Source of the DNA: Lachnospiraceae bacterium UBA7589
GTDB lineage: Bacteria > Bacillota > Clostridia > Lachnospirales > Lachnospiraceae
Assembly (NCBI GenBank): GCA_002476495.1
Contig: DLKL01000030.1
Span: 1-64,000, forward strand
Length of the DNA: 64,000 bases
Reading direction: 5' to 3'
Each line of letters starts with the position of its first letter. The stretch's first letter is position 1. The position numbers were made by a program, and so were the translations under genes. The notes beneath the pieces are model-generated. The model was given only the letters and a program-made list of their open reading frames with translations, was not told the origin of the DNA and did not search any database. Below are positions 16,953 through 26,092 of the stretch, piece by piece.

Positions 16953-16981
16953 ATGAACGCTCGATTTTTGTCATGAACGTT
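16953..16981 (-). promoter_or_regulatory. Paired LytTR-type (AgrA) binding sites before agrBD
   Basis: The 16-nt sequence ATTTTTGTCATGAACG occurs twice, at 16944-16959 and 16964-16979. Read on the minus strand each copy holds the LytTR core: AACGTTCAT fits the published pattern [TA][AC][CA]GTTN[AG][TG] fully, AGCGTTCAT at eight of nine positions. The cores are 20 bp apart, about two helical turns, close to the 21 bp of staphylococcal AgrA sites. They end directly upstream of the weak agrB promoter. Confidence 0.7.
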
Positions 16982-17020
16982 ATTTTTTTATATTGAAATC
17001 GAATAATTATGTCCTAAATA

Positions 17021-17049
17021 TTGACAATCCACAAATTTTAATGTACCCT
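17021..17049 (+). promoter_or_regulatory. Probable promoter of agrCA
   Basis: A perfect TTGACA (17021-17026) is followed after 17 nt by TACCCT (17044-17049), a modest -10. The strong AAGGGGAGGG at 17061-17070 serves agrC. A good -35 here and a poor one for agrBD fits constitutive sensor genes and an activated signal operon. Confidence 0.5.
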
Positions 17050-17078
17050 CAATATATCTTAAGGGGAGGGCATATAAT

Positions 17079-18407
17079 ATGAATGAAACTTTTCCAATAC
17101 TGTTTATCAACTGTTTTTTTAACATCTTTGCACTCTATATACCGGAAACTGCTTTCCTTTCAAAACCATTTACCAGGCATAAGCATATAATATATGTATT
17201 GATACTTGTTGCCATATCCCTTTGCTCCTATCATATGCAGATCCACAATCTTATTTATATTGCTATATCTCTTTTTGCAATCTATATACTCACTGACAGG
17301 AATATATTATGTCTTACCCTTTCCATGGTAGGTTACATAACAGCCATCTTCTATAATTATGTATTTATGGAGATTTTTTGTTTTATCTCAGGCTTAGAAT
17401 TCGGCAATATTTTGCATAACTTCTTTTATGTGTTCATATTTAATACTACCTATATTGTAAGCCTGTATCTTCTCCTGAAATTTCTAAAGCTTATCCCGGC
17501 TTCAATAAGCAGAATCTTTGCATACTCCAACAAAGGATTATTTGCAGGATTGGTTTTCTTCCTTATATTTGCCATATGTACCTTTGTATTATATTTCAGC
17601 TATGAGGAGAAATTGGATTATCCCAAGATGCTTACCTCCTATAATAAGCTGTTTTTTGTTTCCTTTTTTGCATTTACAACCATAATATTTTTTATTGTAA
17701 CCATAACTGTATATAATGATGCCAAGGCCAGGCAATCCCTTAAAGAGATGGAATATCTCCGAAAATACACCTTTGAGGTAGAAAACCTGTATAACTCAAT
17801 CAGAGGTTTTCGTCATGACTATCTTAATATACTTTACAGTATGAAGGATTACATAGACAATGATGACATTCAGGGACTCAAATCATATTATTATAGTAAT
17901 ATTACCCCTCTGTCAGAGACCCTAACTGCCTCCGGCTCAGCCATAGAAAGGCTCACAAATATAAAGATTCCTGAAATAAAAAGTATTCTGTATATAAAAA
18001 TATTGGAGGCAGGTAAGCTCAACATCAAAATTAACCTTGAAGCCAACTGGCCCATAGAACATATTAATATGCAAATGATAGATCTTACAAGAATATTGGG
18101 AATTTTTATAGACAATGCCTTAGAAGCCGTTAAGGATCTGGGAAGGCAGGATCAGCATATCAATATAGCATTCATATGTGATAAAGACAATATAATAATC
18201 ATTATATCCAATCCTACATCAGAATCCTCCATTTCTTTGGGAAATCTCAAAAAGCAGGGGGCCAGCACAAAAGGAAAGGGCAGAGGTACGGGATTGTATA
18301 ATGTCTCCGAAATAATGGCCCAGTATAAAAACGCACTTTTAACCACCCAGCTGGATAAAAAAGTATTTACCCAGACTCTGGAAATTACAAATACAGATAA
18401 ATTATAG
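17079..18407 (+). CDS. agrC: AgrC-like sensor histidine kinase
   Basis: This 442-residue kinase has about six N-terminal membrane segments (residues 1-215), a linker coiled coil, the H-box GFRHDYLNIL with His246, the N-box DNALEAV and a G-box GRGTGLYNV, all of the HPK10/GHKL type used by AgrC peptide receptors. It should bind the secreted peptide outside and phosphorylate the next gene's product. The D-box is weak, as usual in this subfamily. It is 17 nt upstream of the regulator gene. Confidence 0.92.
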   Translation: MNETFPILFINCFFNIFALYIPETAFLSKPFTRHKHIIYVLILVAISLCSYHMQIHNLIYIAISLFAIYILTDRNILCLTLSMVGYITAIFYNYVFMEIFCFISGLEFGNILHNFFYVFIFNTTYIVSLYLLLKFLKLIPASISRIFAYSNKGLFAGLVFFLIFAICTFVLYFSYEEKLDYPKMLTSYNKLFFVSFFAFTTIIFFIVTITVYNDAKARQSLKEMEYLRKYTFEVENLYNSIRGFRHDYLNILYSMKDYIDNDDIQGLKSYYYSNITPLSETLTASGSAIERLTNIKIPEIKSILYIKILEAGKLNIKINLEANWPIEHINMQMIDLTRILGIFIDNALEAVKDLGRQDQHINIAFICDKDNIIIIISNPTSESSISLGNLKKQGASTKGKGRGTGLYNVSEIMAQYKNALLTTQLDKKVFTQTLEITNTDKL

Positions 18408-18424
18408 TAAAGGACTGATTTTAT

Positions 18425-19186
18425 ATGATTAACATATTTTTGTGTGACAATGACCCCGACCAGCTTAATAATATAATGAACAGCGTGTCATCGGAAATAG
18501 CAAAAAACGATTATAATATGAACGTAGTATTCTCATGTTCAAAGCCGGAGGAATTGCTGCTACAGGCAAAGAAATATAAGGGACGTTCCAATCTCTACTT
18601 TCTCGATATAGAGCTGGAAGCAAGCATCAACGGCATCGAGCTTGCCCATAGCATAAGAAAGTTTGATCCAAGAGCTTACATTGTTATGGTTACTGCTTAT
18701 GCCGATTATATGCCTATAACCTTTTCATACATGATAGAACCCCTTGCATACATATTAAAGGGAGATCCCTCAAAAATGGATATCCAGATAAGCAGTGCCA
18801 TAAGGCTTGCCTGGGAAAGACATAAACAGACAAAAAGCAATGAGGAAAACGGCTGTTTGTTTTCAGTTAATACCAAAGCCCGTACCATTAATCTGAATTC
18901 TAACGATTTGTATTACATCACAACCTCAAGTATTCCTCACATTCTTGAGATATGTGGAAAAAAGACCATGACCCAGGCAAGAGGTACAATAAATGAGTCG
19001 TTGGAAAATCTGCCGAAAAATTTTATAAAAATATCCAGGGAAACAATTATAAACATTGATTATGTAAAAAGTTTTGATCCATCTGACAAATCCGTCACTA
19101 TGATTAATGATTCTTACTTTCAGGTATCTACAAGGCAAAGCAGGGAATTGAAGAATTTAGGCTTACATCTTATCGTTTCAAAATAA
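18425..19186 (+). CDS. agrA: AgrA-like LytTR response regulator
   Basis: This 253-residue protein has a receiver domain (residues 1-125; phospho-acceptor Asp61 in YFLDIELE; DND acidic cluster near residue 8) and a C-terminal LytTR DNA-binding domain (about 145-250) with the FIKISRETIINIDYV segment. It would activate agrBD through the paired sites at 16953-16981. The gene ends in the bidirectional terminator shared with the PBP gene. Confidence 0.93.
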   Translation: MINIFLCDNDPDQLNNIMNSVSSEIAKNDYNMNVVFSCSKPEELLLQAKKYKGRSNLYFLDIELEASINGIELAHSIRKFDPRAYIVMVTAYADYMPITFSYMIEPLAYILKGDPSKMDIQISSAIRLAWERHKQTKSNEENGCLFSVNTKARTINLNSNDLYYITTSSIPHILEICGKKTMTQARGTINESLENLPKNFIKISRETIINIDYVKSFDPSDKSVTMINDSYFQVSTRQSRELKNLGLHLIVSK

Positions 19187-19224
19187 AAAAAGCTGCCACC
19201 TTATGTGAAGGGGCAGCTTTTTTT
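19185..19224. terminator. Bidirectional terminator between agrA and the PBP gene
   Basis: A perfect 13-bp stem, AAAAAAAGCTGCC with GGCAGCTTTTTTT, closes a 14-nt loop. The stop codon of agrA overlaps its left edge and the PBP stop lies 6 nt past its right edge, so it serves both convergent genes. Confidence 0.9.
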
Positions 19225-19229
19225 ATGCT

Positions 19230-22064
19230 TTATTGTGTTGTGTCCGAACTATTTTCCGAGGAAGTATCAGTAGTATCAGGCGGTGTTTCAACCGGAGCAT
19301 TATTCTTGACAAATACTACATTGATTGTTCCGCTGGACTGAATATCACTAAAGGTATAGCTTGACTGAGGTCCGACACTTATTCCGTTAACCTGTACATC
19401 CTTTATACTGTATCCTGAATAAGGCGTAATATAGAAGGTTACACTGTCTCCAGGCTTAACTGTGACCGATCCGGATATGCTTCCTCCTTCTCCTGCTGAG
19501 GAGGTAATTGTAAATCCTTCTTCCGGATGAAGTGTACATATCTGGGATGCAAACTCATCTGTGTATTCAGGCACACCCTCCGGCGCACCAAGCAGAAATT
19601 TCTTCTCTGTCTTAGTATATTCCACAACAGGGAACTTCTGTCTATTTGGACATGTAGGAGAAGCAACCATATTAGAGTCAAGACAAATCTCCACAAACTC
19701 ATGACCTTCACAGGTCTCCCCCGGTAATGCATCTGTTGCACAATAATCCGTAACTGTCGGACAATCCTCGGTAGGATACTTCCCGGATATAAGACATACG
19801 GTGGCACTTGTTATACCACTAGGTCTTTCAGGGAAGGTAACCGAATTATCCTGTTCCTCCATAACAGCAACCTCATTCATAATATCTCTCCAGATATATT
19901 TGTGGGCACTTGATGCACCAAGACTCACATTAGAATCATATCCCATCCATATCGTAGCTGTATAATATGGTGTCATACCACAGAACCACAAATCATAATT
20001 ACTTGATGTAGTACCTGTTTTACCTGCGGTTGTAACACCACAAGGGAGCTTACATGCCCAGGCAATACCATTATAAACTGTAGACTTAAGTGCTTCCATC
20101 ATAAGCCATGCTGTTGTTTCCTTAAAAACTCTGTGCTGACGGTCAGCCGGATTAGTATTATCAATAACCACGTTACCATCATGATCAATAACCTTTGTGT
20201 AAAATACAGGCTTTGTATATACACCGCCATTGGCAAATGTAGCATATGCAGCAGCCATCTCAAGTGTATTCACACCATAGGTTAATCCACCAAGAGCCAT
20301 AGCCTGGGTCTTATCCGATAAAACAGTTCCGCTATCTGAGGTTTTATTATCGACAAGAGTAGTAAATCCCATATTTATCAAATAATCATACGAGGCTTCA
20401 GCACCCATTTCGGTCAGTGCCTTAACTGCCACAACATTCATAGACTGCTCTATGGCATATCTTAGTGATACATAATCCTTATACTTAGATCCATACCAGT
20501 TCACCACAGGTGTTCCATTATAATAGTCATAAGGCTCATCAAACAACGGTGATTCAAGACCACCATACCCCAGATCCATATATGGCCCATAAACTGCCAC
20601 AGGCTTAAAGGTTGAACCCGGCTGTCTCGGTGAAGTAATACGGTTAAGTCCTCTGTTAGCTGTCTTATTTCCCCTTCCGCCTACAACAGCCTTAACATAT
20701 CCTGTCTTCTGATCCATCAAAGTAAAGGCAAACTGTGGCTGTGGTGTGATTGTTACTGTTTCAGCATAATAGCTTCCACCTGTTTTTTCAATCATTGCCT
20801 CCTTAAATCCATCCACGGCAACTCTTGCTTCATTCTCATCTCCGAATATATTATCAAATTTTGAATCATCATTCAGCTCTGCATAGTAATTTGTAAGGTG
20901 CCCGGTGCTGTAATTCTTCAATTCCCCATCCGGCATTTTCAGGGTAAGAGCATATTCCAGGCCAACCCTGTTATAACCGGAAACATATTCCGGATCATTT
21001 ACAATCCTGTCTGCTATCTCCTGAATCTTTGGATCCTCGGCTGAATAAACTGTATAACCGCCGGTAAATATCAGTGTTGATGCCTCACTGGCCGTGCAAT
21101 TATATATCTCCATAAAGTCATCCTCAAGAGCATCAAGAATAGCATCCTCATAATATGAGTAATAGGATTCCTCTGCTACCTGAAGCTCATGCTCCTCAGC
21201 TATCCTTGTATACACATCATCAGCCATAGCCTCATCATATTCAGCCTTGTCAATATATTCAAGCTCCAGCATCTTGTCCAGAACATCAGCCCTACGCTTT
21301 GCATTTTCCTCCGGATTTGCCACCGGATCATAGTAGGACGGACTCTGGGTAATGGCAGCAATAACTGCTATCTCAGACACATTAAGCTCAGTCATTTCAC
21401 GTCCAAAATACTTTTCTGATGCAGCCTGTATTCCATGTACTCCACGTCCAAGATAAATGGTATTAAGATAATATTCCACTATCTGCTCCTTGCTGTATAT
21501 CTTTTCAAGCTCCAAAGCCAGATACCATTCCTGGATTTTTCTTTCAAGCTTATCCAAAAAGGTATTCTCATCCATACCTACGTTAAATACCTGATTCTTA
21601 ATAAGCTGCTGTGTCAGTGTACTGGCACCCTGATTAAATTCTCCTGAAGTCATGCCCTTAATACCGGCTCTGAAAATACCCCTTACATCAATACCGTTGT
21701 GAGTCCAGAAACGCTCGTCCTCTATTGCCACAAATGCATTGACATAATCCACCGGTATGTCCTCATAATAAACATATTCACGGTTGGAATTAATCATGGA
21801 TATTTCTCTGGTAACATTGCCATCCTGATCAACAATATAAGATTTGAAGCCTCGTGGCATAATATTAATTTCATCTACACTGGGAGCATTGTCCAAAATT
21901 CCCTTTACCATTCCAAAAGCGGCTCCTGCTCCTGCTATTATAACTGTAATAAATACTACAAGAATAATCTTAAAAAAGCTCACCAGAATTTTTCTGGCAT
22001 ACCTTTGAGACTTTGAGACAACCTTTTTTTGTTTCTTTATTGTCTCATGTTTATCATAGCCCAT
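19230..22064 (-). CDS. Class A penicillin-binding protein (PBP1a-like)
   Basis: This 944-residue bifunctional peptidoglycan synthase has a cytoplasmic basic start, one membrane anchor (about 28-52), a glycosyltransferase domain with EDERFWTHNGIDVRGI and STLTQQLIKNQ, and a transpeptidase domain with the active Ser in GSTFKPV, the SMN motif and KTGTT. After the catalytic part comes a C-terminal module resembling divergent InlB B-repeats (GGSISGSVTVKPGDSVTFYITP) and a low-complexity Thr/Ser/Asp tail. It acts at the outer membrane face. AGGGAGG precedes the ATG, and it has its own promoter. Confidence 0.95.
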   Translation of the reverse strand: MGYDKHETIKKQKKVVSKSQRYARKILVSFFKIILVVFITVIIAGAGAAFGMVKGILDNAPSVDEINIMPRGFKSYIVDQDGNVTREISMINSNREYVYYEDIPVDYVNAFVAIEDERFWTHNGIDVRGIFRAGIKGMTSGEFNQGASTLTQQLIKNQVFNVGMDENTFLDKLERKIQEWYLALELEKIYSKEQIVEYYLNTIYLGRGVHGIQAASEKYFGREMTELNVSEIAVIAAITQSPSYYDPVANPEENAKRRADVLDKMLELEYIDKAEYDEAMADDVYTRIAEEHELQVAEESYYSYYEDAILDALEDDFMEIYNCTASEASTLIFTGGYTVYSAEDPKIQEIADRIVNDPEYVSGYNRVGLEYALTLKMPDGELKNYSTGHLTNYYAELNDDSKFDNIFGDENEARVAVDGFKEAMIEKTGGSYYAETVTITPQPQFAFTLMDQKTGYVKAVVGGRGNKTANRGLNRITSPRQPGSTFKPVAVYGPYMDLGYGGLESPLFDEPYDYYNGTPVVNWYGSKYKDYVSLRYAIEQSMNVVAVKALTEMGAEASYDYLINMGFTTLVDNKTSDSGTVLSDKTQAMALGGLTYGVNTLEMAAAYATFANGGVYTKPVFYTKVIDHDGNVVIDNTNPADRQHRVFKETTAWLMMEALKSTVYNGIAWACKLPCGVTTAGKTGTTSSNYDLWFCGMTPYYTATIWMGYDSNVSLGASSAHKYIWRDIMNEVAVMEEQDNSVTFPERPSGITSATVCLISGKYPTEDCPTVTDYCATDALPGETCEGHEFVEICLDSNMVASPTCPNRQKFPVVEYTKTEKKFLLGAPEGVPEYTDEFASQICTLHPEEGFTITSSAGEGGSISGSVTVKPGDSVTFYITPYSGYSIKDVQVNGISVGPQSSYTFSDIQSSGTINVVFVKNNAPVETPPDTTDTSSENSSDTTQ

Positions 22065-22132
22065 AGAGCTACCTCCCTTATGTTAATCAAAAATAATAAT
22101 ACAAAATCATTATGTAAAACACATACCCTGTC

Positions 22133-22161
22133 ATTATATCAAAATATTTTTCCAAATACAA
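22133..22161 (-). promoter_or_regulatory. Probable promoter of the PBP gene
   Basis: On the minus strand TTGTAT (22156-22161) and a perfect TATAAT (22133-22138) are 17 nt apart, about 70 nt before the ATG. Confidence 0.65.
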
Positions 22162-22232
22162 GTTTACCACAAATATCCATACGATAGTATTAATTTTTTA
22201 TTAACTTTTCATACCCGGTTTTTGCAATATGT

Positions 22233-23783
22233 TTACATCAGCAAAGAATATTCCTCCAGATTCCATATCTTATCCACAATACCATTGTAGAAATCAGGCT
22301 CATGGCACACAAGAAGCACAGCTCCTTTATAACAGCTAAGAGCCCGTTTTAACTCCTCCTTTGCTTCTACATCCAGATGATTTGTAGGCTCATCCAGAAG
22401 CAACACATTAGTTTCCCTGTTAATCAGCTTACACAGTCTTACCTTGGCCTGTTCTCCTCCCGAAAGCACCTTAACAAGGCTTTCTATATGCTTTGTTGTA
22501 AGACCACACTTCGCCAGTGCGCTTCGTACCTCATATTGGCTGTATGCCGGAAATTCTTTCCATATCTCCTCAATACAGGTATTGGTGGTCGCCTCAAGCT
22601 CCTGTTCAAAATATCCGGTACTGAGATAATCTCCCAGCTTTGCATTTCCTGAAACCGGTGGAATAAGACCAAGAACACTTTTTAAAAATGTTGTTTTGCC
22701 AATTCCGTTAGTTCCTGTTACCGCAATTTTTTCTCCTCTTTCCATTCTCAAATTAATAGGCTTTGAAAGAGGTACTCTCTTATAACCAAGGACAAGGTCC
22801 TCTGTTTCAAATACTACCTTCCCTGATGCCCTGGCCTCAAGAAAATTAAATTCCGGCTTCGGTCTCTCCTTTGCAATTTCAATAATATCCATTTTATCGA
22901 GCTTTTTTTGTCTTGACATAGCCATATTTCTAGTAGCAACCCTCGCCTTATTTCTTGCCACAAAATCCTTAAGCTCATCTATTTCCTTCTGCTGCTTTCT
23001 GTATGCTGCATTTAATTGCTGTTTTTTTGCCTCATAAACCTCCTGAAATTTGTCATAATCTCCAACATATCTGTTAAGTTCCTGATTTTCCATATGATAT
23101 ATTATATTTACAACACTGTTAAGAAATGGAATATCATGGGATATGAGTATAAATGCATTCTCATATTCCATAAGGTATCTTTTAAGCCATTCTATATGAT
23201 TGGCATCAAGATAATTTGTAGGCTCATCCAAAAGAAGTATATCAGGTTTTTCCAACAGCAGCTTGGCTAAAAGCACCTTGGTTCTTTGTCCCCCACTTAA
23301 CATAGTAACATCCTGATCAAGTCCCAGGGAAAGAAGATCAAAGGCCCTGGCAATCTCCTCAACCTTGGAATCAATGACATAGAAATCATGACTGTTTAAA
23401 AGATCCTGCAAAGTGCCGAGTTCTTCCATCATAGCCTCCATATCAGCCTCTTTGCATTCCCCCAAAAGGTCACATATATCATTTATTCTTGACTCTATTT
23501 TGAATAAGTATTCAAAAGCAGACCTTAAAACATCACCTATTGTCATCCCCTGTTTAAGTACAGTATGCTGATCCAGATAACCAACCCTTACATTTTTTGC
23601 CCACTCTACCTTTCCTTCATCAGGAGTAAGGCTGCCTGTTACAATATTCATAAAAGTGGATTTGCCTTCACCGTTAGCTCCTATCAATCCAATGTGCTCA
23701 CCCTTAAGAAGTCTGAATGACACATTCGAAAAAATTGCCCTGTCTCCAAATCCATGGCTTAAATTTGATACATTTAAAATCAT
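22233..23783 (-). CDS. ABC-F family ATPase (YkpA/YbiT-like)
   Basis: This 516-residue protein has two ABC ATPase domains and no membrane segment. The first shows GANGEGKST, LSGGQRTKVLLAKLL and LLLDEPTNYLD; the second shows GTNGIGKTT, LSGGEQAKVRLCKL and LLLDEPTNHLD. A charged inter-domain linker lies around residues 245-310. ABC-F proteins bind ribosomes and affect translation or give antibiotic protection; this resembles the housekeeping YkpA/YbiT branch rather than a resistance type. Monocistronic, with about 170 bp free on each side. Confidence 0.9.
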   Translation of the reverse strand: MILNVSNLSHGFGDRAIFSNVSFRLLKGEHIGLIGANGEGKSTFMNIVTGSLTPDEGKVEWAKNVRVGYLDQHTVLKQGMTIGDVLRSAFEYLFKIESRINDICDLLGECKEADMEAMMEELGTLQDLLNSHDFYVIDSKVEEIARAFDLLSLGLDQDVTMLSGGQRTKVLLAKLLLEKPDILLLDEPTNYLDANHIEWLKRYLMEYENAFILISHDIPFLNSVVNIIYHMENQELNRYVGDYDKFQEVYEAKKQQLNAAYRKQQKEIDELKDFVARNKARVATRNMAMSRQKKLDKMDIIEIAKERPKPEFNFLEARASGKVVFETEDLVLGYKRVPLSKPINLRMERGEKIAVTGTNGIGKTTFLKSVLGLIPPVSGNAKLGDYLSTGYFEQELEATTNTCIEEIWKEFPAYSQYEVRSALAKCGLTTKHIESLVKVLSGGEQAKVRLCKLINRETNVLLLDEPTNHLDVEAKEELKRALSCYKGAVLLVCHEPDFYNGIVDKIWNLEEYSLLM

Positions 23784-23952
23784 ATTTCTTCATCCTGCTC
23801 TTATTATTTTTTGTTGTATATACTAACACAGGATATAGCTTTTTTCCATAAGTACTGCTCCTGTATTCGACATTTTCAACATTTTTACAAAAAATGCCCT
23901 ATATAACCGACCTGATTTGGCCAAATATAAAGGACATAAAGTGAAAAATTAT

Positions 23953-24630
23953 TTAATTGATCCACATACTATGTTTTATCTCCCCTGCAGTATCTGTTAT
24001 AAGCTTTTCCATGTCACTCAGGTTAAATACCTTAAGAACCGGTTTAGTTGATGTTTCCCTGTCTTCCTGCACCTTGTCCAGCATAGCTGCCATTCTAATA
24101 CATGCATCCTCCGGAAGTTCTTCAATAAAATCAGGTATTTCCCATACAGTCGAAGGTGTTAATATATCATACTTTTTCACGAAATAGCCATTCATGCTGT
24201 CATAATCTCCGTAATACATGTTTTCCGAGAAAAATAGTTCTCTTGGATAATATTTCTTATTTTCCTTCAGATAAACAAGCCTTACCTTGTCATATTCCGA
24301 TTCCTTATTCATTTTTTCATCGAAAAAGCTAAAATGCTTTTTCCAGTATACCTCTATAAATCTTTTATCCAGAAAAAGATGAGAATAATATCCCATCACA
24401 AAAGGATTGGTTCTGTGAGAATAATACTTTTGTTCAAAGGCTTCCGGCTCCGGCTTACGGGCAAAGCGTGTACACATTTCATTGCTCCAGAAATGAGTGG
24501 TTTTTTTCATCCCTGCTATTGCATCCGGAGCTATGCACCCCAGCAAAAAATAATCCCGTTCCTTTCCCTTCAGCCTTAATTGGTTTAAAAGCAGCTCACC
24601 TAATGCAAGATGGATTACATAACCCGGCAC
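23953..24630 (-). CDS. Zinc-dependent phospholipase C-like protein
   Basis: This 225-residue protein starts MPGYVIHLALGELLL, and GCIAPDAI, TTHFW, SHRTNPFVMGYYSHLFLD supply the His and Asp pattern of the zinc-dependent phospholipase C fold (PF00882-like). No signal peptide is visible, so a secreted lipase is unlikely and the substrate is unknown. It overlaps the end of the flavodoxin-like gene by 16 nt and is the last gene of the TetR-led set. Confidence 0.65.
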   Translation of the reverse strand: MPGYVIHLALGELLLNQLRLKGKERDYFLLGCIAPDAIAGMKKTTHFWSNEMCTRFARKPEPEAFEQKYYSHRTNPFVMGYYSHLFLDKRFIEVYWKKHFSFFDEKMNKESEYDKVRLVYLKENKKYYPRELFFSENMYYGDYDSMNGYFVKKYDILTPSTVWEIPDFIEELPEDACIRMAAMLDKVQEDRETSTKPVLKVFNLSDMEKLITDTAGEIKHSMWIN

Positions 24631-25346
24631 AGCTTCACCCCCTGAAGCACATCATCATCCAAAAATATATTAGATAGCGAAAGCTTTCTTTGTACATAAT
24701 CGTAGGATGCCTTCTGAACAGCAGATATATCAAATACCAGTTCTGCTTCTGTCTGCTCTCCGGTCAGGATATCGTCTGCGCTAAGCTCATTTATTGTATG
24801 AAACAAAAGACCCGACATAATACACTCCAGTCTATGCCTTATATCCCTGCACTCCCGGATGCCCTCCTCAACAGTCCCATAATTCCTTGCAAAATCAATA
24901 CATCTCAAATATATATGTCTTTCATCTCCAAAGCCTCTGTCAGAAAAAATTTTTTTGAATCTGTCTACAAAATTAATTCTTTTTGTGATAGTTGCATCTA
25001 CAGAGCCTGAAAGGCTTTCTCCCACAGCCACTGCATATACATATGTATCCGTTGAAACTCTGAGGTGTTTGAGAAAAGTATATACAGCAAGAGAAATGCC
25101 CCACATATGGGTTGGAAATACAATACCCACACTTTCTCCGCGAATAACCTCACCCTCATATTCTGTATACTTTTTCAAGGTACAGTTGTCAAGTCCCTCA
25201 GCTATATGGCTTGCTATTTCACGTCCTCCATCCATTTTTGTAAAGTGACCTCTGGATGGAATTTCTTCCATATCTGATACATAAAACACATAATTAGCAT
25301 TATGCCTCATGGCGTCCTTCTTATTTATCCCCTGTTTATAATACAT
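24615..25346 (-). CDS. Flavodoxin-like protein
   Basis: This 243-residue protein resembles the flavodoxin domain of EFR1-type flavodoxin-ferredoxin proteins. IVFPTHMWGISLAVYTFLKHL and YVYAVAVGES fit the FMN-binding loops. The C-terminal ferredoxin part (two CxxCxxCxxxC clusters) is absent, and the N-terminal phosphate loop is not typical, so FMN binding is not certain. GAGGAGG lies before the ATG, which overlaps the TetR stop (TAATG). Probably a redox partner under TetR control. Confidence 0.6.
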   Translation of the reverse strand: MYYKQGINKKDAMRHNANYVFYVSDMEEIPSRGHFTKMDGGREIASHIAEGLDNCTLKKYTEYEGEVIRGESVGIVFPTHMWGISLAVYTFLKHLRVSTDTYVYAVAVGESLSGSVDATITKRINFVDRFKKIFSDRGFGDERHIYLRCIDFARNYGTVEEGIRECRDIRHRLECIMSGLLFHTINELSADDILTGEQTEAELVFDISAVQKASYDYVQRKLSLSNIFLDDDVLQGVKLCRVM

Positions 25347-26002
25347 TACTGCCTCCTCACTAAAGATTCATAAAAGGTTCTGAAGGAGAACCTCAAATAC
25401 TCCTCCTTGTTCATGTTTAGCTTGGTATCCAGTTCCTCCCGCTTTCTTTCCGCAACCTGAATTATCCCGCTTATAGCCGACCACACGTACAAAATTGTCG
25501 GTCCAAGTTCCAAATCCCTTCTTATATATCTGCCGTCCATTCCTTTTTCCAGCAGGGCTCCTATAACACTCTCCAACTGTTCACCAAGGGAAAAATCCAT
25601 ACCTTCATTCTTTTTTCTGCTATTGGTTATGTTCTCTTCCCCCATAAGACTGCTGTAGTATCTGGGGTACTTTTCCTCAAACCTGACAAGGCAGTCACAG
25701 AGACTGTAATAGCTTTCCTCAAAATCCTCAGACCGACTTATATTTATCTCTATCTCTCCTATAAGAATTGCAAGATAATCCTTTACTATTGAATTGTAAA
25801 TTTCTTCCTTGCTCTTAAAATAAACATATATAGTGGACTTACTGTAATCCGCCAGTCTGGCTATGTCATCCATGGTAGTCTTTTCAATCCCCTTAGTATC
25901 AAATAACTCCTTTGCCGCACGGATTATATTATCCCTATTAAACTGTTCCAGAGCCGACTTCTTCCGCTGCCCCATACCTTTTAGAAACCCAAACCCTTTC
26001 AT
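25346..26002 (-). CDS. TetR-family transcriptional regulator
   Basis: This 218-residue protein has the TetR helix-turn-helix: IIRAAKELFDTKGIEKTTMDDIARLADYSKSTIYVYFKSKEEIY, followed by a helical ligand/dimer domain. The start is uncertain: ATG26002 has no clear ribosome-binding site, ATG25975 has only nearby purine-rich sequence. It leads a three-gene set with the flavodoxin-like and phospholipase-like genes. Repeated TATTAGTTT boxes upstream suggest self-regulation. Confidence 0.9.
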   Translation of the reverse strand: MKGFGFLKGMGQRKKSALEQFNRDNIIRAAKELFDTKGIEKTTMDDIARLADYSKSTIYVYFKSKEEIYNSIVKDYLAILIGEIEINISRSEDFEESYYSLCDCLVRFEEKYPRYYSSLMGEENITNSRKKNEGMDFSLGEQLESVIGALLEKGMDGRYIRRDLELGPTILYVWSAISGIIQVAERKREELDTKLNMNKEEYLRFSFRTFYESLVRRQ

Positions 26003-26092
26003 ACTATTAGTTTAATAATTGTAATATCATTATATTATCCAAACTAATATATTGGCATTTATACTTAATTTTATTAATTGTACTATTAGTTT
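26002..26092. promoter_or_regulatory. Repeated boxes before the TetR gene, likely operator
   Basis: TACTATTAGTTT occurs at 26002-26013 and again at 26081-26092, and the inverted AAACTAATA lies at 26041-26049 inside the imperfect palindrome CCAAACTAATATATTGG (26039-26055). Three related boxes in 90 bp next to a TetR gene are best read as its operators. The rightmost box overlaps the sigF stop codon. No clear promoter hexamers were chosen. Confidence 0.5.

Noticed and set aside
24615..25346. Full EFR1-type flavodoxin-ferredoxin
   Set aside because: The Cys clusters of the ferredoxin part are missing.
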